In this document: piece after piece, positions 1 to 5,646 of the stretch | Layout: each line of letters opens with the position of its first letter | How positions within the stretch are numbered: position 1 is the stretch's first letter | DNA from: Spirochaetia bacterium | GTDB taxonomy: Bacteria; Spirochaetota; Leptospirae; Leptospirales; Leptonemataceae | NCBI GenBank assembly: GCA_016195395.1 | Contig: JACPZR010000438.1 | Location: 1-5,646 of the forward strand | Reading direction: 5' to 3' | Length of the DNA: 5,646 bases | Position numbers and translations under genes: made by a program | The notes under the pieces: model-generated | What the model was told of the DNA's origin: nothing | The model's database searches: none | What the model saw: only the letters and a program-made list of their open reading frames with translations

Positions 1-998
1 AACTGCGCGCCTTCATTGAATACCGCGCGGCTCAAATCCGCAAGCAATGTGAGCGGGAAATACTGAACCACGGCCGCGGCCCAGTCAGGGAAATTATGAT
101 AGCTGAAAAAGATCCCGGATAGGACCATCATGGGCAGCGTCACTGCGTTGATGACGCCGTTTCCCACCTGTGTGGACGCCGCCCGCGAAGAAGCAAAAAC
201 CGCAACACCAGCAAAACAGGCGTTCCCGGCAGTGAGCACTAATACCGCCGCAGACAGACTGCCCTTCACCGTCACTCCAAAGTACAGCCACGCAAAGACG
301 ATCATTACAACGGCTTCCAAGAGCGTGATGACCCAGCGGGTTAAGAAGAACGACAGCAGAAATTCGTATTTGGAGAGAGGGGTGGCCATCATCCCGCGGA
401 GCAGCTTCTTGATCCTGAATTCTACCAGGGCCCAGCTGATCCCCCACATGCACGAATTCATGATACCCATAGCAATCAAACCGGGCACCAGATAGTCTAC
501 ATAGCGCGCGCCCAGGGCCGAAATGGACGCGATCACCGTTCTCACACGCGGCCTGTCTTTCAGAAAGAGTGTGCGCTCGAGGAGGAGCGCGGCAAAATGC
601 GCCTGCTCGTTAGCGGGGTCCAAACGGAATCGCACGGCCCCGTCCGCTGTTTCATCCAGGACAAAAAGCACAATGCCCCGGCTCAAAGCAGACACGGCCT
701 CCGCCTCCCGCATCTCCGCGAGTCGGATCGAATGGCCGGATTTTCCGTCTGTAACGAGGGTGTAGGTGTGGTCTTTCTGGTCAATGTGCCGGAGTCGGTT
801 CATCAGCACCGACGATGCGACGTTTGCGGGAACCACCACGGCCCCTTTTTCCTGGAGCGAGGCGCGCCCGGAAAACGCAATTCCAAGGATCCACGCCATG
901 GCCAAAGGAAAGCCGAAGGCCCAGAACAATATGCCAGGCTCGCGGTAGAAGACGCGGAACTGCATGGCCATCAGGTGAAAGACGGGACGGTTAATCAT
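1..998 (-). CDS. ABC-2 type transporter permease, C-terminus cut by the window edge
   Basis: Membrane subunit of an ABC transporter, expected to pair in the inner membrane with the ATPase encoded just upstream. The frame starts at ATG 998-996 and stays open for 332 codons to the left edge with no stop. Reading it gives a short cytoplasmic N-terminus, a first membrane helix at about residues 24-42, an extracytoplasmic loop at about 45-165, then hydrophobic segments near 168-190, 218-240, 247-270 and 282-300. The stretch from VPGLIAMGIMNSCMWG (171-186) to RGMMATPLSKYEFLLS (201-216) is the classic ABC-2 core (the 'lRgtPls..e...sk' region), and FPLTLLADLSRAVF (314-327) precedes the expected last helix. 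Family members are usually about 370-400 residues, so perhaps 40-60 residues are missing. The start overlaps the ATPase stop by 8 bases (ATGATTAA), with a GGAAG 8 bases upstream. The substrate cannot be read from the sequence; drug, lipid or polysaccharide export are all possible. Confidence 0.9.
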   Translation of the reverse strand, partial: MINRPVFHLMAMQFRVFYREPGILFWAFGFPLAMAWILGIAFSGRASLQEKGAVVVPANVASSVLMNRLRHIDQKDHTYTLVTDGKSGHSIRLAEMREAEAVSALSRGIVLFVLDETADGAVRFRLDPANEQAHFAALLLERTLFLKDRPRVRTVIASISALGARYVDYLVPGLIAMGIMNSCMWGISWALVEFRIKKLLRGMMATPLSKYEFLLSFFLTRWVITLLEAVVMIVFAWLYFGVTVKGSLSAAVLVLTAGNACFAGVAVFASSRAASTQVGNGVINAVTLPMMVLSGIFFSYHNFPDWAAAVVQYFPLTLLADLSRAVFNEGAQ

Positions 999-1953
999 TA
1001 AGATGTCTTCCGGTCATAGAGATAAAGAGGTCGTCGAGCGTCATGCGCCGGCATTCGAGTTCGTCAAGCTTCAGCTTCTCGCGCTCCGCGTGGCGCAAAA
1101 AGTGAGGTAGAGCTGTGGACATCTTTTTTACGATCAGCCGCACTCGCATGGTTTCCGGCGAATACTGCACGGACTTTACCCCGCGCACTTTCATGAGGGA
1201 CTTCTCATCCGGCGTACGCGAAGAACGGTACTCGATGATCTCTCCCTCGCCCTGCATCTTGAGCAGATCTTCCAGCTTGCCGTCTGCGAGAATGCGGCCG
1301 CTGTACATAATGATGACCCTTGGGCAGAGCACTTCCGCCTCTTCCATATAGTGCGTGGTCAGAAGTAACGTCGTCCCCGTCTCCTGGAGCTGGCGCAATA
1401 TCTCCCAGATCTCCCGGCGCGCGTGCGGATCCAGTCCCGTGGTAGGCTCATCCAAGAGAAGAAGGCGCGGCCTGTGCAGTATGGAAATTCCCAGGGCCAG
1501 ACGCTGACGCTGGCCGCCGGAGAGGTCCGCCACATATGTCTTTTCTTTTTCGATCAAGCGCACGCTTTCGAGGACTTCGGAGCATCGAACGTTATCCACG
1601 CCGTGAAAGCTGGCAAACAACTGAATTGTTTCGCGGACCGTAACCTTGTCCACGAAGCGGCTTTCCTGCAGCGACAGTCCCACGGAGCGGCGCAGGTCGC
1701 GCGCATCTTTGTCCCATGTCTGCCCAAACACCCGGATTTCGCCCTCATCGGGGCGCTGGATCCCCTCGATCATCTCAACGAGCGTGGTCTTGCCTGCGCC
1801 GTTGGGTCCAAGGAGCGCCGCGGATTCACCCTGCGCGAGTGTCAGCGTGACACCGTCCACCGCTGTCAGATCGCGGAAACGCCGCCGTACAGCCCGCACC
1901 GCGACTGCCGGTTCAAGGGCGGCAGGATTTCTTCTTTCGACGCTCTGCAACAC
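991..1953 (-). CDS. ABC transporter ATP-binding protein (ABC-2 exporter type)
   Basis: Nucleotide-binding subunit that should power the downstream permease. All ATPase motifs are intact in the 320 residues: Walker A GPNGAGKTT (49-57), Q-loop glutamine near 96 (LSLQES), signature LSGGQRQRLAL (144-154), Walker B LLLLDEP (164-170), D-loop TGLDP (172-176) and switch histidine in TTHYMEEAE (199-207). The tail after about 235 is the small C-terminal domain common in DrrA/CcmA-like exporters, ending in the typical RRMTLDDLFISMTGR (302-316). The start is GTG at 1953, 5 bases past the stop of the upstream phospholipase-like gene; no ATG lies in frame nearby and there is no clear ribosome-binding site, so reinitiation after the upstream stop is likely. 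TTG at 1950 is an alternative start. The family call is firm; the transported substrate is unknown. Confidence 0.95.
   Translation of the reverse strand: MLQSVERRNPAALEPAVAVRAVRRRFRDLTAVDGVTLTLAQGESAALLGPNGAGKTTLVEMIEGIQRPDEGEIRVFGQTWDKDARDLRRSVGLSLQESRFVDKVTVRETIQLFASFHGVDNVRCSEVLESVRLIEKEKTYVADLSGGQRQRLALGISILHRPRLLLLDEPTTGLDPHARREIWEILRQLQETGTTLLLTTHYMEEAEVLCPRVIIMYSGRILADGKLEDLLKMQGEGEIIEYRSSRTPDEKSLMKVRGVKSVQYSPETMRVRLIVKKMSTALPHFLRHAEREKLKLDELECRRMTLDDLFISMTGRHLND
1007..1011 (-). promoter_or_regulatory. Putative ribosome-binding site of the permease gene
   Basis: GGAAG on the minus strand lies 8 bases before the permease ATG (998) and inside the end of the ATPase gene. It is a partial Shine-Dalgarno match. 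It supports ATG 998 as the start and fits coupled translation through the 8-base overlap. Confidence 0.45.
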
Positions 1954-1958
1954 GGACG

Positions 1959-3242
1959 TTATCTGACCATGAGGACAACCGTGCGGGTTGCGCGGCCGGC
2001 CATCAGGAAATCCCGGCCAGTCTCACGGACCAGACGTGCCTGGTCTTCCGCCGGCATAGAAGCTATGATCTTATTGATATCATACGACGTATCTTTTTCC
2101 TGATCGTAGCTGGGATCCTCCGTCATCCGCGGCCCAAATGCTTTGACAATCGCGCGGTCCATCCGCGGCGCATGCGCCGATCCAAACGATGCGGTAATTT
2201 TCACCAGGTCGAACGGCTTCTTCACACTCTGAAACGACGACTCGCCGGAAGACAGATTCTGACACAAAGCGGACGAGATTGTATCTCTCTGGCGGTAATA
2301 TCGGTACAAAACTGTGGACACAAAGTCTTCGTAGGCAAAGTGCCGGTTTGCAGCCAGCTGCGTAGTATTCTTCTTGATGGCTTCTTTCTCCGTTGCGGAG
2401 GCGACCATGAACGTGAGGTAATACCAGGCATCTGCGTGAGGCACCGCCTTGGAGTGATACGGTTGTGTCAAATCTTGATAGTAGTGCGCGGCCCAGGCGG
2501 CAAACCTATACGCCCAGTAGTGATGTCCGGTTTTCTGGGCAGCGCGCGCGAGGCGCACAAACAGTTCAACTCGGTCAGGAAGCATGCCCCTTGTGGCCGC
2601 CGGCGCAAACAACCGGACGATCAGATTTTCGTGGAGAAACTGCATGTGGAAGGGGGCCTTTGTGCTCTCACCTTCTTTCTTGCCATAGGGCTGTGCTCCG
2701 TATCCGTACTCTTCAATGTCCCAGAGATGGCGGTCCATCCACCAGTCGGGCTCATCCGCAAAGGTTACCAGAACAGAACGGATCGAGACCTCTTTGCCTG
2801 CAACGTCCTCAAAGTCGCTCGAGAAGGGGGATTTGGTTTCATTGAAAGGTGAGATGCTCTCAGCGGCTACACGCGGCCCTGACAACGAATCCCCCGGCAA
2901 AACGCGGTTCACCATCGGAAAGGTCATCTTGGGGTTGAGGCGCGCCGCGCGGAGAAATGCCTTCTGGTTGGGACCATCGAGCCGCACGCGCTTAAACTGG
3001 TGCGATCCCTTCTCTTCCATCCAGTTGTAGTAGTCGTCAAACGTGCGCGCCACGGTGTCCTGCTCCGCTGCAAGGAATGCTTCGAGCGGTTCGACCTTCA
3101 CCTTTTCCATCGTGAAGGCCATGTCCAAATGCGCCAAAGCACGGTCCGTAATCAGCCAGTGGGAACCCCAAGCCTGGGCCGGATTGGTCAACCCGGCACC
3201 GAGAATCAGACAGATCAAGAACAGGAGAGAGCGGCGCATCAT
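1959..3242 (-). CDS. Secreted zinc-dependent phospholipase C-like protein
   Basis: Predicted exported hydrolase of the zinc-dependent phospholipase C / S1-P1 nuclease superfamily. From ATG 3242 it has 427 residues: a Sec signal peptide (1-24, cleavage after AQA) and a mature form of about 403 residues starting with Trp25. In this family the mature N-terminal Trp is itself a zinc ligand. Other likely ligands are His28 (WGSHWLIT), His253, Asp257 and His263 in HYYQDLTQPYH (spacing H-x3-D-x5-H), and His301 and Glu305 in HFAYEDFVST (H-x3-E). The last motif matches the B. cereus phospholipase C form (HSKYENFV) rather than the LH..WD form of S1/P1 nucleases. The remaining Asp/His pair is less certain; Asp165 (EPDWW) and His199 (APFHMQF) are candidates. 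The protein is far longer than the roughly 245-residue B. cereus enzyme. ATG 3239 or ATG 3293 are other possible starts; 3242 gives the best signal peptide. Substrate is inferred, and nuclease activity is not excluded. Confidence 0.8.
   Translation of the reverse strand: MMRRSLLFLICLILGAGLTNPAQAWGSHWLITDRALAHLDMAFTMEKVKVEPLEAFLAAEQDTVARTFDDYYNWMEEKGSHQFKRVRLDGPNQKAFLRAARLNPKMTFPMVNRVLPGDSLSGPRVAAESISPFNETKSPFSSDFEDVAGKEVSIRSVLVTFADEPDWWMDRHLWDIEEYGYGAQPYGKKEGESTKAPFHMQFLHENLIVRLFAPAATRGMLPDRVELFVRLARAAQKTGHHYWAYRFAAWAAHYYQDLTQPYHSKAVPHADAWYYLTFMVASATEKEAIKKNTTQLAANRHFAYEDFVSTVLYRYYRQRDTISSALCQNLSSGESSFQSVKKPFDLVKITASFGSAHAPRMDRAIVKAFGPRMTEDPSYDQEKDTSYDINKIIASMPAEDQARLVRETGRDFLMAGRATRTVVLMVR
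3171..3242 (-). other. Sec signal peptide of the phospholipase C-like protein
   Basis: The 24 residues have a basic n-region (MMRR), a hydrophobic core (SLLFLICLILGAGL) and a c-region ending in the signal peptidase I site AQA. The next residue is Trp (codon 3170-3168), the residue expected at the mature N-terminus of zinc-dependent phospholipase C and P1 nuclease, so cleavage site and family fold agree. The cysteine at position 11 lies within the hydrophobic core and does not look like a lipobox. Confidence 0.85.
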
Positions 3243-3294
3243 GAGTCCAGAAGCGAACGGTGGACGGCGGGGTCCAGAAAAAAACGAATTCATC
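3243..3294 (-). other. Intergenic spacer between recD and the phospholipase-like gene
   Basis: This is the only gap of note, 52 bases long. It holds a run of seven T on the minus strand (3278-3284) and two copies of an 8-base direct repeat. No stable GC-rich hairpin precedes the T run, so I do not call a terminator. I see no convincing -10/-35 promoter, and the ribosome-binding site before ATG 3242 is weak (GGA only 3 bases from ATG 3242, or 6 bases from ATG 3239). If translation began at ATG 3293, two bases after the recD stop, most of this stretch would be coding. Confidence 0.5.
3245..3279. repeat. Short direct repeat in the spacer (2 x 8 bases)
   Basis: GTCCAGAA occurs at 3245-3252 and again at 3272-3279, offset by 27 bases, on the plus strand. 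The copy at 3245 ends just before the ATG at 3242 in the direction of transcription. Two copies of 8 bases may be chance; no function is assigned. Confidence 0.35.
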
Positions 3295-5319
3295 CTACCA
3301 TGACAAGAGGCCAGTGTCGCGGACGGCCCGTTCATCACCCGAGTGTCGCACCGCGTCTTCCGAACCCAATAGAACGACCTGCTTCTTTGCGCGGGTCAGG
3401 CCCGTGTAGACGATCTCCCCGGTGAGCAGGCGGTGCGCCGGATCGTCGGGAAGAATCATGAGCACTTCATCAAACTCTGAACCCTGGCTCTTGTGGACCG
3501 TCATGGCGTAGGCCGGTTCCCACGCAGGAAGCACGTCCAAGGGGAAAAGAAAGACACGACCACCCTGATCAAGAAACGCGGCCCGGGGCACACCGTCCGC
3601 GAACACTGCAACAATTCCCGTGTCCCCGTTGAAGAGGCGTCGCGCCGGGTCGTTACGGAGAAGGATGATCGGCATTCCACTGTAGATGTCGGCAGCGGGA
3701 ACCTTCATACGACGGCAGACAGCGCGCTTCAAAGCCCGGTTGATCCACTCCACTCCGCGCGGTCCCCGCCGGAGCACGCACAGGATCCGTCGCTTCTGCG
3801 AATGCATAAGGGCCGCGGCCACCTTCGCGTTCATTTCCGCATCCGCCGGGTTGTAGGCCGTTCTCTCAAGATCGCGGAGCATGGCGTCTTCCGAGAACGA
3901 AATCATGTTCCAAGAAACCGCGAGAGCGGAGGCGTCGACGCCCGCGGGCACGTTCAAAAAATATGCGCCGTCTCTTTCCGGCCACGCGGGCTCGCCCATT
4001 CTTGCGAAAATGTTGGTGAATGCGTTCAGGCCCTCCGGCAGTCCCGCAAGGATGCTTGAAGCCGCATTCATCACGGCCGGTGTGGAACGGTGAGAGGTGT
4101 TCAAAAGCGTTATCCGGTCACGGAATCCCTGATTGCTTCCGGCTCCTGGCTGCGCGTTTTGTTCAGGAGTGACGGCGGATGGGAATGTCGATCCCGGGAG
4201 AAGGCCCGCATGGAAGCGCCTGAAATCATCCGTGTAGACCGGCACGCCGTCCCTGGGAAGAAACAAACGGATCAGGTCAGAGAGTACGGCTCCCGCATCC
4301 ACAGAGGGAAGTTGGTTTCTGTCTCCCAGAAAAATCAGACGAGTACGCGAAACATCCACGGCTTCTAAAAGCCGCGCCATCAATACCACATCCACCATAG
4401 AGACTTCATCTACGATTACGAGCCGCGCCGGAAGTGGGTTCGTCGTTCCAAACCGGGCCGATCCGCCGCGAAAACCAATCAACGAATGGATGGTACTGGA
4501 CGGAATGGCGGGAAGTTTCAGATCAACGTCCGATGGACGTTTCACAAGGCCAAGGCCCGCGTTTATACTTTCAGACAACCGCCGCGCCGCCCTTCCTGTG
4601 GGCGCTGCGAGTCGAATCTGGTCGGTGTCAAACCCCAATCGCATAAATACCCGGAGCAGAGTCATAACAACGAACGTCTTGCCCGTGCCCGGCCCGCCCG
4701 TGATTACGGAGAGCGGGGCAAAGAGCGCCGATGCCACGGCGAGGGCCTGATCAGGAGAGAGCCGGGGTCCGCTGCCGGTTTCCCACGCGCCCACGACATC
4801 GCGAACAGCCGATGCCGCTGACTGCAGATCAATATCCCGGGAATCCCTTGCCAGGAACGCCCTGAGCTTGTCCGCAATCGTTTCCTGAGAGCTGAAATAC
4901 CGTTGAAAGTAGAGCCGCTTTTCCGTTCTCTCAAAGACAAGAGGCGCTTCACTGGATTCTGAAGACAGCAATGGGCCCAGACATCGCATAACGTCAATTC
5001 CACCTGTCAGCCGGTTCACAACGGAAGAAGCGGCCGGAGCCGTGGCGCAGAGCCTCCTGCTGAATCGATCAAAGGCGGCGCCGGTCAGCGGCAGACAGAG
5101 GGACCCTTCCGAAAGGGCAAAGTACAGGAACGCCAGAACTCCCGCACCCAGAGACGGGTCGCCTCCGCGTTCCAAGTATCCCACAAGGTCACGGATTGTA
5201 AGAACAGAAGCCGGGTCCAAATATGCAGTGGATGCCTGATCCAAAAACGCGCCCACGTCGGCGTCAACTCTCCCTTTCAGGAGAACAGACGGCTGGATGT
5301 TTCCCTGATAAACGCTCAT
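3295..5319 (-). CDS. recD: Exodeoxyribonuclease V alpha subunit, RecD helicase
   Basis: 5'-3' superfamily 1B DNA helicase, the fast motor of the RecBCD complex that unwinds and processes double-strand DNA ends in the cytoplasm. The 674 residues carry every helicase motif: Walker A GGPGTGKT (208-215), motif Ia LAAPTGRAARRLSES (237-251), motif II VDEVSM (303-308), motif III FLGDRNQLPSVDAGAVL (330-346), motif IV TSHRS (408-412), and the C-terminal MTVHKSQGSEFDEV (606-619) and VYTGLTRAKKQVVL (637-650). Further RecD hallmarks are CLPL (75-78) in the N-terminal domain, RRGPRGVEWINRAL (517-530) and LRNDPARRLFNGDTGIV (554-570). It is somewhat longer than E. coli RecD (608), mostly before Walker A (about 37 residues) and between motif IV and residue 510. 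Presence after recB, rather than the stand-alone RecD2 layout, supports the classical RecD. The ATG overlaps the recB stop as ATGA, with GAGGA 9 bases upstream, so the start is well supported. Confidence 0.97.
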   Translation of the reverse strand: MSVYQGNIQPSVLLKGRVDADVGAFLDQASTAYLDPASVLTIRDLVGYLERGGDPSLGAGVLAFLYFALSEGSLCLPLTGAAFDRFSRRLCATAPAASSVVNRLTGGIDVMRCLGPLLSSESSEAPLVFERTEKRLYFQRYFSSQETIADKLRAFLARDSRDIDLQSAASAVRDVVGAWETGSGPRLSPDQALAVASALFAPLSVITGGPGTGKTFVVMTLLRVFMRLGFDTDQIRLAAPTGRAARRLSESINAGLGLVKRPSDVDLKLPAIPSSTIHSLIGFRGGSARFGTTNPLPARLVIVDEVSMVDVVLMARLLEAVDVSRTRLIFLGDRNQLPSVDAGAVLSDLIRLFLPRDGVPVYTDDFRRFHAGLLPGSTFPSAVTPEQNAQPGAGSNQGFRDRITLLNTSHRSTPAVMNAASSILAGLPEGLNAFTNIFARMGEPAWPERDGAYFLNVPAGVDASALAVSWNMISFSEDAMLRDLERTAYNPADAEMNAKVAAALMHSQKRRILCVLRRGPRGVEWINRALKRAVCRRMKVPAADIYSGMPIILLRNDPARRLFNGDTGIVAVFADGVPRAAFLDQGGRVFLFPLDVLPAWEPAYAMTVHKSQGSEFDEVLMILPDDPAHRLLTGEIVYTGLTRAKKQVVLLGSEDAVRHSGDERAVRDTGLLSW

Positions 5320-5646
5320 AGACCTGCTTCCTCGCGTGTGGGCCGGAAGGCGTAGACACCGGACTCTGGATCCTTTGGACTCATGCCGCGCAAAAAGAGA
5401 TAAAACACTCCGCCAAATGAACGATCGTAGTCAAAATCGGGCACGCGCGACCGCAGCCATTTTACCACAGCCGTCACGTAGATTGATGCCTGGAGGTGAT
5501 AGCGGTGCGACTGCATAACGTCCTCCAAAGCGGGACGAGAATAGCCGTCGGGAATGAAATTTGATTTCCAGTCCAAAATGTAGAATTTATCTCCGCTTCT
5601 GAATATGAGGTCCACAAATCCCCTTATGTAACCGCCTTTCTCCACA
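5316..5646 (-). CDS. recB: Exodeoxyribonuclease V beta subunit RecB, C-terminal nuclease end only
   Basis: C-terminal fragment of RecB, which carries the single nuclease active site of RecBCD. About 109 residues are visible and the frame runs off the right edge, so the true start and both helicase domains lie outside. The fragment aligns from memory with the E. coli RecB C-terminus: GYIRGFVDLIF, then FYILDWKSNF, then QSHRYHLQASIY, then FGGVFYLFLRG. The two metal-binding aspartates (visible residues 12 and 25) are 13 apart, the same spacing as Asp1067 and Asp1080 in E. coli, and the catalytic Lys follows at 27 (E. coli Lys1082). The residue between the second Asp and Lys is Trp where E. coli has Tyr1081. 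The gene ends in TGA overlapping the recD ATG, implying coupled expression at matched levels. Confidence 0.95.
   Translation of the reverse strand, partial: VEKGGYIRGFVDLIFRSGDKFYILDWKSNFIPDGYSRPALEDVMQSHRYHLQASIYVTAVVKWLRSRVPDFDYDRSFGGVFYLFLRGMSPKDPESGVYAFRPTREEAGL
5329..5333 (-). promoter_or_regulatory. Putative ribosome-binding site of recD
   Basis: GAGGA on the minus strand lies 9 bases before the recD ATG (5319), inside the last codons of recB. It is the best Shine-Dalgarno match in the window and supports the chosen recD start. Confidence 0.6.

Noticed and set aside
94..453. A 119-codon minus-strand open frame
   Set aside because: It is out of frame with the permease, which reads through the same bases with clear ABC-2 motifs and membrane helices. 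The 119-residue product is not membrane-like and matches nothing I know.
1423..2103. A 226-codon open frame on the plus strand
   Set aside because: It lies antisense to the ATPase and the end of the phospholipase-like gene, both of which have full family motifs. Its translation has no recognisable domain, and long antisense frames are common in GC-rich coding DNA.
2172..2852. A second 226-codon plus-strand open frame
   Set aside because: It is antisense to the metal-binding part of the phospholipase-like gene. The equal length to the frame at 1423 is coincidence; the two translations share no similarity.
3204..3242. Lipoprotein signal for the phospholipase-like protein (Cys at residue 11)
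   Set aside because: The preceding hydrophobic stretch is too short and FLIC is not a good lipobox; the AQA|W site further on fits both signal peptidase I and the family's N-terminal Trp.
3278..3284. Possible rho-independent terminator after recD (T7 run)
   Set aside because: There is no GC-rich hairpin before the T run; only the small palindrome GAATTC is present, which is too short and weak.
3493..4059. A 188-codon plus-strand open frame
   Set aside because: It is antisense to the RecD C-terminal helicase motifs and has an unnatural composition rich in Arg and His.
1..5646. Phage defence island or mobile element
   Set aside because: RecBCD degrades foreign DNA in general, but there is no integrase, transposase, restriction-modification gene, inverted repeat or composition shift here to support an island.

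Overview
All genes lie on the minus strand, so transcription runs from the right edge to the left. The window is almost fully coding: the only gaps are one of about 52 bases (3243-3294) and one of 5 bases (1954-1958). Base composition is moderately GC-rich throughout, by eye around the mid-50s percent, and I see no abrupt change that would mark an island. A RecBCD-type nuclease, a Sec-exported zinc enzyme and tightly packed genes point to a bacterium, probably a diderm. I cannot name the genus. I see no tRNA, rRNA, CRISPR array, insertion sequence or origin.

In order of transcription: (1) 5646-5316 is the C-terminal end of RecB (exonuclease V beta subunit), carrying its PD-(D/E)XK nuclease active site; most of the gene lies outside the window. 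(2) 5319-3295 is a complete RecD helicase (exonuclease V alpha subunit), whose start codon overlaps the recB stop as ATGA. (3) 3242-1959 is a secreted zinc-metalloenzyme of the zinc-dependent phospholipase C / P1 nuclease superfamily, closer to phospholipase C. Its predicted mature N-terminus is the tryptophan this family needs for metal binding. (4) 1953-991 is an ABC-type ATPase. (5) 998-1 is the ABC-2 membrane permease that partners it; its start overlaps the ATPase stop by 8 bases and its C-terminus runs off the left edge.

The spacing suggests two translationally coupled pairs (recB-recD and ATPase-permease), with the phospholipase-like gene joined closely to both. RecB and RecD would work with RecC, not seen here, to process double-strand DNA ends. 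The ATPase and permease should form a transporter, probably an exporter. The phospholipase-like protein should act outside the cytoplasm. I see no mechanistic link between DNA repair, lipase and exporter, so the arrangement may be only a compact transcription unit. I found no convincing undescribed system. The most interesting item is the enlarged phospholipase C-like protein and its placement directly behind recBD.
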